Below are positions 1 to 11,541 of a stretch of DNA of 64,000 nt, piece after piece (the first letter of the stretch is position 1; every line of letters starts with the position of its first letter). The DNA comes from Enoplolaimus lenunculus (lineage: Eukaryota > Nematoda > Enoplea > Enoplida > Thoracostomopsidae). The notes under the pieces are model-generated. The model did no database searches, was not told the origin of the DNA, and saw nothing but the letters and a program-made list of their open reading frames with translations. The stretch spans positions 186,001 to 250,000 of the forward strand of contig JASANG010002862.1 in assembly GCA_030248215.1 (NCBI GenBank), read 5' to 3'. The position numbers and the translations under genes are program-made.

Positions 1-274
1 CAAAATTGCCAGCCGTATAGCAAATATGAAAATTTTAGCTTCCCTTTAAAAAATTACATATTATTAATTTAAATTCGCAAATCATTCGAAATTATACTGC
101 TCTTACTTCAGCACAAGAAACACAAACATAAAGACAGAAAGTAAAATTAATACACAAATATTATATACACGATCTAACTTTCAAAGTACGTAAATCACAA
201 ACGACGTTAAGCGCACAATAACACCACACTGTAGGATTCAGACACAACGTTGACAAAATCATACATATCCTTAC

Positions 275-1658
275 CTGGTTGGAGCGACTCCAATAATGGT
301 TGGCACCAAACCTTTGAAAAGACCTTGTGGACCTTCATTTTGAATGATTATTCTAAATTAAATGTGTGACAAAAATAAAAATACAATACATGATGAATTA
401 TGTACGTAACTATCTATATTATTAAAAATACGTATTTTTGTGTTGCTGCTACTCTACCACTTTTCCGCCGTGGTTAGTTTTGACACAGATATGCTACTTT
501 TAAATAAAGGCGGAATGTATACGGAGTGAACCAACTGGGGGTCTCTGGATCGGGATCAAAAGCCTGAATGTATACGGAGGGAAGCTATTTGGGGTGTGAC
601 GTGGACGTCCAGCAGAACAATTCAGAGGAACCCTTAAAATTGAAACCAACCTAAAGCACTGAACCAGCGATGGCCGTGACCGTAGAGTGTGACCAGAAGA
701 ACCCGAATCCACGTTGAGCGATGAAAAACCCGTTGACCGAGGCAACATTGCAGCATGTAACAACCGAGGCACCACGTATGAATTCTTACACACAGTCATC
801 AAACTGCGATAAGGCCCTATCGCTTTTGAAACAGTGGCTGTTTTTCGTCCACTAGCAAGTGTTTTATTAACAGCGTGGGATGAACATTTTCTATATTGAG
901 CATTATCTGGTGTTTTAGACACATTCAGTTGTGTAGACATTGTTGCATTTACTGGTCGATTTATAGCATCAGTAGTATATGAGCAATGAGCCGAAGTTGA
1001 TGCAACACCGCTATGATTATGCATATTAATGTTTATTCCCGGTAAATACCGACCGTGACCCCTGCCGGCTTCTCTGCGAAAACCGCTACCAGACCAATTA
1101 CTCTGGGATGAGGGTTGTTTGGGAGGAATTCGTTGTTCGATCGATCGTTTTCTACCCACCTCATGTGTGGGCAGAGCTTCGTTTTGCGACGTTGCACCGG
1201 AGCCGAGAGTTTGACTGAATTTCGCTAATTTCGATGATGATAACGTGCCAGACGACGAATTTTGTGCCGGTGGTTTCATATCGATAGCGTCTTTTGACTG
1301 TAGGCGAGTTTTTACTACTTCTAACGGACATGTAGCGACTGCGCCTGCTGTCCCTCCACAGCTAAAACAAGAAGAACAAAAATTATATACATTGCCAATT
1401 TAATCCAGGCTCAGCTTTACATAATTCCCGTTAATCTCTTGTATTCTTGAAGCGCTCCTGCTGCACAAAAATTGTTGTAGATTATTATACAGATGTTATA
1501 CAGACAATAACGAATTATATTTCACGTTTATTCTGCGACATTTAGGCTCTCAAAGCATATGCTTACCCATTACTCTCAAGAAGTAAAAAGTACAAAAAAC
1601 ATATAACAATAGCTTACGCTCCAGCAAAGAAATCTACCATTGGATTTCTAGTAGTCAT
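275..1658 (-). CDS. SLC25A33/36: Mitochondrial pyrimidine-nucleotide carrier, SLC25A33/A36 (RIM2) type, 3' partial
   Basis: Three exons are visible on the minus strand: 1658-1615 (ATG at 1658, preceded by an in-frame TGA), 1361-651 and 352-275; the remaining exons lie left of the window. Exon 1 ends in VDFFAGA and joins exon 2 to give AGACGGTAGAVATCP then PLEVVKTRLQS, the first PX[DE]XX[KR] carrier signature and the segment typical of SLC25A33/A36. Exon 2 ends LVQCF and joins exon 3 (NEGPQGLFKGLVPT then IGVAPTR), the second family block. All three acceptors and donors are AG/GT with matching phases. Family members sit in the inner mitochondrial membrane and exchange pyrimidine nucleotides. 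Odd: exon 2 holds about 200 residues of Ser/Arg/Asn/His-rich sequence between LQS and QCF, much longer than the usual matrix loop of the family. A33 and A36 cannot be separated on this fragment. The open frame continues past the exon 2 donor to 500, which I treat as intron. Confidence 0.85.
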
Positions 1659-2328
1659 TGGATAATCAAGCGAACAGAAATTGAACTTCAATAATGCGCA
1701 CAGCGCAGTAAGTCAGTGGCTTTATAATTCAATCTATTGGAATTTGACAATCGAGCAGAAATGTGAAATATTTTAATACAGCGTTATGCAGACAATTTTA
1801 TCTATTTCTATACTAAAGTGGCACACAATTATATACATGTCAAAATTAAGAAACGCAACGTAGATAAATTTACTTGAGATGAACACTCATTGACCCTTCA
1901 CTGAAGTCTATCAGTTCTAGACTTACTAAAGTGATAACGAATATTATAAAAAATTAAATTACAGTAATGAGTTCCACCGTGCTCGAAAAGTAATTTAATT
2001 ACCAGTTGGATTTCAGACCGAGTTAAGAAACTTTGGTACCTGGTTGTTTCAGCTACTCTGGAATTTATTAAAGCGTCGAACATTGGCAATTAAAATCACG
2101 TGAATATCACATTGCGCCTAGCTAGGTATCTTTTCTATACACACCATCAATTTCCTGTGCATCGGAAAACTACCTTTGACAGGTAGAGACAGCTGCATAT
2201 GTGATTCAGTGTTTCCTTTAAACTATGGTTTATTCAAAACAGTTGTATACTAGAACATTTTAGACCGAAATGAACCAAATTTCAAGCCACTCATCACTAA
2301 TGAACTTGTTTGCTCTTCATGCGAGGTT
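1659..2328. other. Upstream region of the SLC25 gene
   Basis: This stretch would carry the promoter and any 5' untranslated exon of the carrier gene. I see no recognisable core promoter element, no repeat family member and no convincing open frame in it. Confidence 0.4.
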
Positions 2329-2456
2329 CACGTTAAAACTGGGACAATATGGGACACGATTTAACCCATGTTGATTCCACATTAACTACAGAATTGGTGC
2401 TACCCAATATTTTGATACGGACAAATCGTGTCTCACGCTGCCCCAGTTTTAACGTG
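2329..2456. repeat. Short palindromic TIR element
   Basis: Arms of about 34 bases at 2329-2362 and 2423-2456 are inverted copies (CACGTTAAAACTGGG at the left, CCCAGTTTTAACGTG at the right) around a 60-base unpaired centre. It looks like a miniature inverted-repeat element; I saw no other copy in the window. Confidence 0.6.
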
Positions 2457-2526
2457 CACATCACGCAATCTTTAAAGCTCTTCGGTGCGTCGCTGAACCT
2501 CTAGCAAACATTTTTATATGTAGCTG

Positions 2527-2726
2527 GGCCAATGTTACTTTAAGTAGCGTAACAGTAGATTAAGCGCATTCCTAAGCATAAGCCTAAGCCTAAGCGTTGC
2601 AAAAATGAGTTCCTAAGCATAAAGCCTAAGCCTAATCCTGAGCCTAAGCAAAAATGTGATCTAGAATGTAAACCTACTATTCTATAGACCCACCGGAAAC
2701 CTGCACGCCCCGAGCAGCAAAAGGCC
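2527..2726. mobile_element. Family B element (TTAGGC-type core)
   Basis: Left end GGCCAATGTTACTTTAAG, then CCTAAG hexamers separated by CGTTGCAAAAATGAG, then the TCTAGAATGTAAACC block and a degraded right end finishing in GGCC. The core is in the CCTAAG orientation. Confidence 0.75.
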
Positions 2727-2734
2727 CAGTGTGA

Positions 2735-3528
2735 GCTGTGAATACTCATGCACCTGTATTTTTGATGAAACGGACAACGATTACTATCGGAAACGGAAAC
2801 GGAAACGAATATCCGGTACGCCCTGCACAAAATCAGCAAAATTGAGGGCTGGGGTAGCCAACCTCTATAATCATTCTTATGTTTGTTACAAAGAGTTTGC
2901 GACGCTTTTTGGTTTTCTTTCGTTTTTATAGCGGTATATTGGTGTATGATAATCCAGAACTTATAGCAAATATTACATTATGTTATGCTGGGCATTGTAT
3001 TATGCGCGCACTAAATAAGAAAAAATGCACAGTGAATGATTCTGAACGCAGGATAAGCTCCTATAATACTTTCTGTTTCCGAAAAATTATTGCCTAAACA
3101 TATTTCTAACACCACAAATTTAAATTTTGAATTCTAGTAACATGATATTTAATTCAGCAAGTAGTGGCGGGCCGAAAAATTTGGATTGGGGCGGCATCCT
3201 CCCAGATTCGTGCGTAAAAGTGGATGATGCATAACGTATACCGGTGACGTCATGAAACAACACTGTTTCAATCGCCTACGGACAATTTCTTATTCTTTTT
3301 ACTAGATCTGTAATTATCAATATTATTCATTCATCAACCGGTTCGTTTTCGAATACTACTAACGAACCGAACAGCTCAAGAAAAAGTTTGGCGTGCAGGA
3401 AACTGGTTTTATTTACACAAAACCAACACCAACGTTTTATTTGTTTTCTTCTGAGGCTCGACACGGGTTCGAGTCAAACTTAATCCGATTTATGGGCATC
3501 AACGGTGTGTTTGCACACAGACAAAGCA
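2735..3528. other. Intergenic stretch without a recognised gene
   Basis: At 2795-2815 there is a short run of CGGAAA hexamers followed by ATATCCGGT; the same words recur near 48100. At 3166 the words TAGTGGCGGGCC resemble a worn hAT-type end. Nothing else is supported. Confidence 0.35.
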
Positions 3529-3733
3529 GGCCAATGTTACTTTAAGGGGCGTAACAATAGATTAAGCGTATGCCTAAGCCTAAGCCTGAACGTTGCAAAA
3601 ATGTGTTCCTAAGCCTAAAAGCCTAAAAGCCTAAGCCTATTTAGACTAAAGCAAAAAAATATAATCTAGAATCTAACTCTACTCCTTTATAGACCCTCCA
3701 GAAAGCTGGACGTCCCTTAAAGTGACATGGGCC
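3529..3733. mobile_element. Family B element
   Basis: Clear terminal repeats: GGCCAATGTTACTTTAAGG at the left and TTAAAGTGACATGGGCC at the right, with degenerate CCTAAG units inside. ACAAAGCA precedes the left end and ACAAAACA lies one base beyond the right end, consistent with an 8-bp target duplication with one change. Confidence 0.8.
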
Positions 3734-4008
3734 GACAAAACAATGCGAATATCATTTCAGCATTTAAAACACTGGAAGATTTTAATGCAGTCTTTAAACC
3801 AAACCATTTTTGTTTGTGAACGAACTTCAAGGGAGGGTGCGGTGGACAGATGTTTCTGTGGCCTTTGATTCAGTTGTTTTTAATTGTTTTAATTTAATGA
3901 TTTATATATATACTTTTATTCGAGGCATGAATCAGTCTGAGACTGCTAAAACTTTATTCATATGAGTGAACGCACGCAAAACAAATTGCCTGATGTTCAA
4001 GACAAGGG
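3734..4008. other. AT-rich spacer
   Basis: No open frame, RNA gene or repeat family member seen. Confidence 0.3.
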
Positions 4009-4180
4009 GGTCAATGTAAAGAACATTGAGGGAACAGTATTTATAAGGATATTCCTAAGCCTAAGCCTAAGCAAAAAAATTTTAGTCTAAAGCTTAAGCT
4101 TACTCTTTTCTAGTCCTATAGAAAAACAATGTAAAGAATATTAAGCTTACTCTATTCTAGTCTCACAGAAAACGTTAATA
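4009..4180. mobile_element. Degenerate family A element
   Basis: TCAATGTAAAGAAC at the left, three CCTAAG units, then AAGCTTAAGCTTACTC and a repeated CTCTATTCTAGTCTCACAGAAAACG tail (given here in two parts: TTCTAGTC and CACAGAAAACG). The right end carries a short internal duplication and has lost its GGCC terminus. Confidence 0.55.
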
Positions 4181-4762
4181 ACCATTTACCCTGGAAGCCG
4201 ACTCTAAAATAAGCTGAACCAAATTCCTTAAATTTGAAAACTAAAATAAGTCCAAGGAGTGAACTTAATTCGACGGAAGCCCGATCTAATCCCGAAATAT
4301 CTTTAAAATTCGATGATTTGTTTTTAACAGTATAAATAGAGCAACTGATTTTTACGTACATTAAAAAATCAGAAAATTATTTCTGAATATCATGCATTAT
4401 TTCTTGAAAGGAAGAAATTTGTGTCTTATAAATCGTCAGTTAGTAAATTTCTTGAATACAAGACATTCATGTTTTATTTTAGACACAATCTTCTGAGGTT
4501 TTAATACTATAAGTGGGAACATTTTTTCACTAAACAACCAAACTTTTTCAATCAATTTTGAGCCACTCGTTTTCTCAGGTTATAACAGCTACCCATTTGA
4601 AATCCCCGCAATTTGTATAGCTGCTAAGGAAAATGGGACGCTATGCCCCCCCCCAAGCACCTCGCACCAAGCAATTCATTTGAGACAACTAAAATGGTTG
4701 ATAAAGTATATACATTTAGACTGTTGCCATATAAGTAGGAAGATCACTTAATTGGGGGTGTG

Positions 4763-4965
4763 AGCCAATGGAAAGAACACGGGCGTAACAGTATTATAAG
4801 CACATTCCTAAAGCCTATGCCTAAGCCTAAGCCTAAGTGTAAGTGTAAGAATGAGCATATTCCTAAGCCTAAGCCTAAGCCTTAAACCGGTCATAAAAAT
4901 TTGTCTAAACCGTAAGCTTACTCTATTGCAGTCTCACAGTTCCGCCACTGATCTTTACATGGGCC
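4763..4965. mobile_element. Family A element
   Basis: GCCAATGGAAAGAACAC at the left and ATCTTTACATGGGCC at the right bound two runs of CCTAAG separated by GTAAGAATGAGCATATT. The paired ends make the assignment secure although the left end is mutated. Confidence 0.75.
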
Positions 4966-5385
4966 GTGGGTTTGGAACCAGGCGCAATAGGCCCCATTCA
5001 GCTATGTATCCTTTCAACGTGCGGAGTGTTCTTGTCGACATCGGCAGCATATCCGCCCCTTACAAACATGCGCACAACTTTCAAGCTATCAAATAACTAT
5101 TTAATTCTTTTAAGTTAGTCAATTTGTTTCAATATATATTTTCTACAATTACCTGTATGGGAAATTAGCTTGGTTAATCAAACGAAACGCTGCCATTTGG
5201 TATACTTCATACACCATTTATTTGTAATTTTATTTAAGTATACTTTGATTAGCTGGTTGCCTTTAGCGAATTGTTGTTGTTAGACTTTAGGTAAAACGCG
5301 TATTTGTGTTATCAAACCCAGGTTTATAACAGATAACACACAACCGGTCCGATACTCCTAACGAGTCTCTGGAATATTTGCTCTG
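4966..5385. other. Intergenic spacer
   Basis: AT-rich sequence with no gene, repeat family member or RNA gene that I can support. Confidence 0.3.
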
Positions 5386-5633
5386 TGCTGTAAATTTCAG
5401 TGAGTTGATTTGAACTCAGAATCTGAGTTGAATCCACTCAATCTGTGTTAGGACTATCGAACTCAAAATTTTGAGTTGATTCAGTTCATTCTGAGTTCAA
5501 CTCACTCAGAGTTAATTCAGCCTGAGAGTGAGAATCAACTCAACTCAGAGTGAGTTAATGTTTACTGATATTAATTCAGAAATAACCAACTCGCAAGCTG
5601 AATTGATTAATCAACTCAATGGAATTTACAGTG
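5386..5633. mobile_element. Family D foldback element
   Basis: Starts CTGTAAATTTCAGTGAG and ends ATGGAATTTACAGTG. The interior is a series of GAGTTGA and TCAACTC words that can fold on themselves. First of three D copies within 1.4 kb. Confidence 0.8.
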
Positions 5634-6009
5634 TGCCTTGAAACCAGGTCTTAGATATTAACATTGAGTATTCATGTGATAAAGAATTCGAAAAGGCCTC
5701 CTTAGGCTTTTGGATTAAAATCTGTACTGATCTGGCACTTGGCACAGACGCATACGGGCATTGGAGATTAGATCACAGTTATCTGATTTAGGAAATCTAT
5801 TTTAGATCAGCTGTAATAAAAGTTTATTGAGCGAAGCTACGAGATTCGCTAAGCGTTTTATGTTTTGTGCTCCAGGGCAGAAATGTGTATGCTTGTTCGT
5901 TTGCTTGTTTGTTTGTTCGAATCGAGCGAGAAAGCCAGACACTTTTTTGTATTTTCCGACACAAAATTCTACTTTTAGTTGGTACATTTTAAGAAATATA
6001 TTTTATAAT
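5634..6009. other. Spacer between D copies
   Basis: Contains a short GTTTGCTTGTTTGTTTG microsatellite-like stretch near 5896-5915. No gene seen. Confidence 0.35.
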
Positions 6010-6259
6010 ACTGTAAATTCTAATGAGTTGATTAATCAACTCAGAGAGAGAATTAGTTATTTTTGGCCATTTCTGAGTTAATAACATTAAAAATTAACTC
6101 ACTCTGAGCTCATTTGATTCCAAGTGAGTTGATTAATTCGCTCAGAATGAATTAAACCAATTCAGAATTCTGAGTTCTGAAAGACCTAATTCACAGCTCA
6201 GGCTTCTGAGTGGATTCAACTCATTCTGAGTTAAAATCAACTCACTGACATTCACAGTG
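6010..6259. mobile_element. Family D foldback element, inverted
   Basis: ACTGTAAATTCTAATGAG at the left and CACTGACATTCACAGTG at the right, with CAACTC/GAGTTG words inside. Its internal order is reversed relative to the copy at 5386. Confidence 0.75.
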
Positions 6260-6528
6260 AATATACAGGATAAAATTTGTTTCAGCATTTTCCCTCACGT
6301 TTTGAACCATTTCGCCCGAACACTAAATCAACAATCTCGTTAATAAAACATGTACTTTAAAGCAACTGAAAGTCAAAACGGGTGTGGATACACTGATGGA
6401 AATAGCGTTTTCCGTGTTTAATTTTAAGAAGACGTAGCTAAGTAATTAATTACTGTCTTAAAAATAACGAAAAACGTTAATTATTCGGTTATTATTTTAC
6501 TACAACGATTTTCAAATTTTAATTTTCA

Positions 6529-6784
6529 CACTGTAAATTTGAGTGAGTTGATTTTAACTTAGAATGTGTTGAATCACTCAGGCTGAGTGAGGACTATCAG
6601 AACTCAAAAAATTGAGTTGATTCAATTGATTCTGACTTATTTAATCAACTCAACCATAGTCAACTCAACTTTAGCGGGAGAATCGCCTTAACTGAGAGTG
6701 AGTTAATGTTTACTGATATTAATTCAGAAATAACCAACCCGCTAGCTGAATTGTTTAATAATCAACTCATTGGAATTTACTGCG
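6529..6784. mobile_element. Family D foldback element
   Basis: CACTGTAAATTTGAGTGAG at the left; the right terminus reads ATTTACTGCG, a mutated form of the usual ATTTACAGTG. Same internal order as the copy at 5386. Confidence 0.75.
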
Positions 6785-7814
6785 CATGTTTCCTTGGACA
6801 AGTGTTTCTGCTGTTACCCCACAAAAAAGAAAGCCTATGTCATGCTAAGTTTATGTCATTACGTTGGCTCGGCTTCTTGTCACAGTTGTGAACCCACATT
6901 TAAAATCGACAGTACCTGGGGTTTTTTGTTGCAAAACAAAACGCCCAGTTAATTATTTAGGACCCATATTATACTTTACTCTATGTCCAGAGTGGTTTTA
7001 CTGGAATTAAAATTGCCGTAAACTGCTTGTGGATAGGCTGTGTTTTATGTATATGAACCAAATAGCAGGACCGAAAAAATGGGCCAAAAATATGTGGACG
7101 GCCCTTGTAATTCCATTTTGCCACATGATTCTACGTTTTTTGATATAATCTCTCATAGAATATGAAGCTTGAATAGGATTTGCGACGAAAATGATGGAAA
7201 TTTTTTTTCACATTTTGTGCGGAAAATACGCTATAGTTTTTAATTGAGTTCACCCGGCGCTAAGGTCTAGCGTACCACCAACGTTGTCGTCGGCGTAACA
7301 ACAATATCGCCTGTGTCGCCAAAATACATCAAGTGGGGAAGACATGGATATCGCACTACCTTCAAGCGAAACCAAAACTTTTCTCAGGAGGGTCAAAATT
7401 TTTTCCTGCGCCTCGAGGTTTCCTCTTATGCCCCTTCCCCCCCTACGGCCGGCTATTGACCTGACTATTGCACATTTGTTCCGAAGGGTACGCTGAATTA
7501 CCGTCGCTGTGTTCAAATATTAAAAAGGGGGCTTACGTTGTACGTTTTTACTACTGGCTGGAATGACACTCAAAATGAAATTTTCCTAATTAATTTTGCC
7601 CTATTGAATTTTATTGGACAGTTTTTAATTTAAGGTCAACCTGCATGACAGGGTAATCCTTACTGCCGTAGTGACTCTCAAATGGCCCAGGAAATTAGTT
7701 TGAACACCACTACTGGATGTCAGAAACCTTCCATGCAATAGCACCAAAAGAATATATTCATTTTGAGACTTTTTAAACACTAAAATATAACATCGTTGTG
7801 AATTAATAAAAAAT
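6785..7814. other. Intergenic stretch, GC-richer patch at 7250-7520
   Basis: No conserved protein or RNA is recognisable. The 7250-7520 patch is less AT-rich than its surroundings and open on the minus strand for 88 codons, but the translation has no motif I know and could be a chance frame. Confidence 0.3.
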
Positions 7815-8710
7815 AAAAGCTCTATTCACACGTGCAAGTTTTTGTTGCGAGAACTTGCAGCTGCAACTTGCAGTTGCAAGTTTTGTTTAAAATACCGTTC
7901 TAAAAACTTGCAGCTTCAAATAATTCATTAAAATGATAGCAAGTAATTTAGTTCACATGTGCGAATAACTTGCGTAGCAGTGGCGGGTCCAGAAATTTCT
8001 AGTGGGGGAATGCACAAGTGGAAAATGTTAAGTTTTGGCACAAGTCACACACACTGGCCCATGTAAAGAACAGGTCCCTCTCAATTTACAGAGTAATATC
8101 CCAATTACCCAAAATCCTAATTTCCCGGGTGATATCCCAATTTCCCAAAAGCTTAGGCTATTCAGAAGTTTAGGTTTAGACTCCGGTTTAGGCTGAAGCT
8201 TGAGCCTACGCATTTGGCTAAAGTTTAGGTGTAGGCTTAGGTTCGCGCATAGGCTATAAAGTTCATAGGAAGACGGATGCAGGAGGAGCAACCCCTCTGT
8301 AGCCAAATTGGCACTTTTTACTCTTCCACACTTGAGACATTTGCTCGCAGTGCCGGAGCAGACGGGGGTGGGGGTTCCCCAAACTTGAGAGCGAAGCGAG
8401 CGAGAACCCAGACGCATTTTAAAACTTATCAAAACACGTAAAAAATTAGTTGTGCTGAGTTTCTGGGCGAAGCCTCTAAACAACTGAAATTTTGATATTT
8501 CAAAGCAAACATTTGCATTGTAAGTTTGATTTTAACCGTGAAAAAAATTTACACTCGGCAGCCGGTGTGGGGGGATGCATCCCTCTCTGGATCCGCCCTT
8601 GATGCATAGTTCACTGAATTTATATATTGCAGCCGCTTTGTCATTGGCTGATGAAAAAATGCAAGTTCTGCGTGCAATTTGCTCCTCTTGCACAGGTGAA
8701 TAGGGATTTA
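7815..8710. mobile_element. Family F element interrupted by a hAT-like insertion
   Basis: Left part 7815-7977 begins with CTATTCACACGTGCAAG and carries CAGCTGCAACTTGCAG; right part 8602-8710 begins ATGCATAGTTCACTG and ends in CACAGGTGAATAGGG. The two parts match the uninterrupted copy at 47747-48029, so the material between is a later insertion. Confidence 0.75.
7978..8601. mobile_element. hAT-like element nested in family F
   Basis: Ends are CAGTGGCGGGTCCAGAAA and its inverted counterpart CTCTGGATCCGCCCTTG. Flanks TTGCGTAG and ATGCATAG match at six of eight bases, compatible with an old 8-bp duplication. The interior at 8140-8250 contains worn TTAGG-like words. No transposase is visible; the long minus-strand open frame at 8028-8483 has no recognisable domain. 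Confidence 0.6.
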
Positions 8711-9598
8711 GAAATTTAGAAATTATTCAAACATTGACGAGCAGTCGCATCAAAATTACTTAAATTTCATATCATGACAGTTTATGCTAATTTTATTAAT
8801 AATCTGTAAAATTTTATATACCAAATATTAAACAGCTGACAAGCTTAGCATAAGCCATTGCCGTTCACAACAAGCTTCTTAAGGGATAGCCCGATATTTG
8901 AACCAGTGTTGAAATCAACGAGTGTGCCCACTGTTTTAAAATTGTAGACAAGTTAACACCCCCCCTGTCGAAATTTTACTGTTAACCTCGCATAAAACAC
9001 GTGCGAGAAACAATAAATTATAAACTCGTCGACCGCACCCTTTCATAATTTTCTTATTAACCTCGCCTTCTTAGCCAATTAGCAGCGGGTTCAGCTATAG
9101 TCGCCAGTGCCGGAGCTGGTTAGTGTGTCCCCAAAATTTCGGGATAAGGCTCTTTGCGATGATCAATTATCAAATTTTTTGTTTAAAATTTTGTTAGCGA
9201 GCGGGCCCTTTTTGGGGTGCGGCCCCCAAATGAGGGGTACAGGAACGGCTGTTCTGGTCCTGATTGTTGCGCCTTAAATAATGAAGAAATGACAATAATT
9301 TTGGGCTAATTTTATTAATATTCTACAAAATGCTGTATCAAATATTATTTTATTGAGGTTCTGTTTTTGGGAACTTGCTCCAATTAAATGTTTCAAAATG
9401 GCCCCAAAGGTACAAATTAGCTCACTTAAGGGCACTTGTTTTTTCAGAGCTAGCGGAAGACCTGAATTTTCTGCTGTATTTGGTTGGTCACCAAACTATA
9501 AGTTTAGCACCGTTTTCACGCTGAGAAAATAACTTATTTTGGAAATTTCTGTGCAACGGATATTTGGTTAGTACTTGAAAAGTCCTATATATATACTT
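8711..9598. other. Intergenic stretch without features
   Basis: AT-rich with a GC-rich patch near 9200-9245. I see no gene or repeat family member. Confidence 0.3.
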
Positions 9599-9824
9599 GG
9601 CCCGTATTATCAAATGTGTGTAGCACCTATCACACAGTTGATGATATGTCTTCTAAGTTGTAAACTTTCAAACCAGTGAATACTGACGCTCAAAATTCAG
9701 CCCATTTTTCACATATGATTGGCTCTTGTCCTGTACTTTCGTAATTCAACAACTGCAATAGTTAGTGAGTTTAAAAACCGGTTACTAACTGATGATAGTC
9801 ACTATACACATTTGAGAATATGCT
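9599..9824. mobile_element. Family G element
   Basis: GGCCCGTATTATCAAATGTG at the left, inverted at the right as CACATTTGAGAATATGC. Internal TAACTGATGATAG and its inverse CAGTTGATGATATG are shared with the copy at 55193. Confidence 0.65.
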
Positions 9825-10058
9825 CTAAATTTACACAGGTTACATCACCTTCTATTAAGCAAACCCTATCACCTATATTTAGTTTAGATTTAATCGTATT
9901 TTTGAACCTTTTCTTAAGGACCATATCGAATGTGACGGGTTTAGGGCAAAAAACACAACGAGTGCCGGTCCATTTTATGCCGCCTGCAACCGAGCTAGTT
10001 GCACGCTCTTGTCGATTAACTGTGATCGTCGACTCTTTAGTACTACGTATGTAAATAG

Positions 10059-10105
10059 GGCCCATGTAAAGATCAGGGTCGGAGCGTTTTTCTAAACGTT
10101 AAGCT
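10059..10105. mobile_element. Family A left end only
   Basis: GGCCCATGTAAAGATCAGGG is present with part of the adjacent GTTTTTCT block; no hexamer core or right end follows, so this is a truncated copy. Confidence 0.6.
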
Positions 10106-10552
10106 GTGGTACATTTAGACATGGACCACATATTATGTAGTCTGCATTTGTCCTAACTGCAGACTTCAAACTGTTCATTGAAAGAATGTTTTTCAAGCCA
10201 AACCTGTGGGTGAATGGCAAAATTTGTATTGAACGTAACACGTAGGGTCCCGTTGAGAAAGAAGGCCGTAAAAATAAGGTATTGGAAACCTTTGACCCCG
10301 TGCTGGCTTGACCCTGCCGTAAGGGTTGTATTTATTGCAGCGCACAGTGGGTATCAAATTTTAGCGTAATATATTCAACATAAAACCGCGGAATTAGCTT
10401 ATATTGTTGCAATGCATTCAGTTCAGTTAATTATTCTTTACACCATGGTTATTGCACCTGCAGTGTTTGCCGGATTCATAATATTGCCAGTATCGCCTGA
10501 ATCCGGAAGACTCTCGCCAATCGATAGCCAAAAAGATATTGTATTTGAGGTA
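10106..10552. other. Intergenic spacer
   Basis: A 40-codon open frame starting at 10412 has a hydrophobic N-terminus, but no exon continuation or family match is seen; I treat it as unproven. Confidence 0.25.
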
Positions 10553-10618
10553 AAACAATATACATATATATGTATATATATATATGTATGTATATATTAT
10601 ATATATTTATATATATAG
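10553..10618. repeat. TA/TATG microsatellite
   Basis: Runs of TATA, TATG and ATAT over about 65 bases, directly abutting the next family A element. Confidence 0.85.
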
Positions 10619-10799
10619 TTTTTCTGCGGTACTAGAATAGAGTAAGCTTAAGCTTTAGACTAATTTTTTGGCTTGGTTTAGGCTTAGGCTTTACGCTTAG
10701 GCTTAGGGATATGCTCATTCTTACGTTTAGGTTTAGGATTAGGTTTGGGCTTAGGAATATGCTTATAATAATGTTCCGCGCCTGTTCCTTACATTGGCC
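10617..10799. mobile_element. Family A element, left end lost
   Basis: AGAGTAAGCTTAAGCTTTAG, GCTTAGG hexamers in two runs, ATATGCTCATTCTTACG spacer and the right end TGTTCCTTACATTGGCC. The left terminus is replaced by the TA microsatellite. Confidence 0.75.
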
Positions 10800-10913
10800 A
10801 TATATTTATTAAAAATTGAAGACGCGAGTTAACTGTATGACTATGCAGTACAGAGAGTGAACGAAATATTTTTGTTTGAAAATTTGACCTACGTATAGAT
10901 TAAAGACGTATCG

Positions 10914-11052
10914 TGTTGAGTAGGACTGCTCTAGAGTAAGCTTAAGCTTTAGAACAATTTGTCTGGTTTAGACTTAGACGTACGATTATGATTAGGTGTA
11001 GGCTTAGGAATATGCTTATACGACTATTACGACCTTGATCTGTAGGTTGGCT
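10914..11052. mobile_element. Degenerate family A element
   Basis: AGAGTAAGCTTAAGCTTTAG is followed by only a few worn hexamers and GGAATATGCTTATACGAC. The right end is poorly preserved. Confidence 0.55.
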
Positions 11053-11289
11053 GTAAACTTTGACATGAATTTCTTTCAGATGTTCACCAATAAGAAACGA
11101 TCAGAAATGCCAAATTATGAAAATACAATGGTCGCACCGTTCCAAATCAACCAGCTGTTGCGAAGTAAGTTTGTTTTACGGCGACCACACCAGCATTTCT
11201 CAACAGTAGCACCGATTAAGCTTGTGATGCGGTTGCTAAACGAGCTATTATAATGCATGCGCTACACACGAAGCAAAAATTCTTTTATT

Positions 11290-11541
11290 CAAGAAACATT
11301 GTCTTAAATTTAAGACAAAATAACGTCACACTCTGACACATATGTCCTGAATTGTAGACTTTTATTTCTCAATTTTTTTTTCTTAAATATTGGTCTGAAA
11401 TTTTTATAAATTGTGAAATATAAGACAACTATAAACTTTTTGCAAAGAAAAAAAATTGGTGTCTTAATATATAAAATTGGCATTAGTAATTTTATGAATC
11501 TAAGATATTTATGTTTTATCCATCTCACAGCCACAAATTTC
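11290..11541. other. Very AT-rich stretch with TTAAGACA words
   Basis: Words such as TCTTAAATTTAAGACA and AAGATATTTATGTTTTA recur near 4450, 14440 and 36400, suggesting a worn AT-rich repeat. Ends cannot be defined. Confidence 0.35.

Noticed and set aside
500-650. Continuation of the SLC25 exon 2 frame to a stop at 500
   Set aside because: The donor at 650 and acceptor at 352 restore the conserved carrier sequence in phase; the extra 50 residues have no family match.
8028-8483. 151-codon minus-strand frame as a gene
   Set aside because: It lies wholly inside a hAT-like insertion, overlaps TTAGG-like words and has no recognisable domain.
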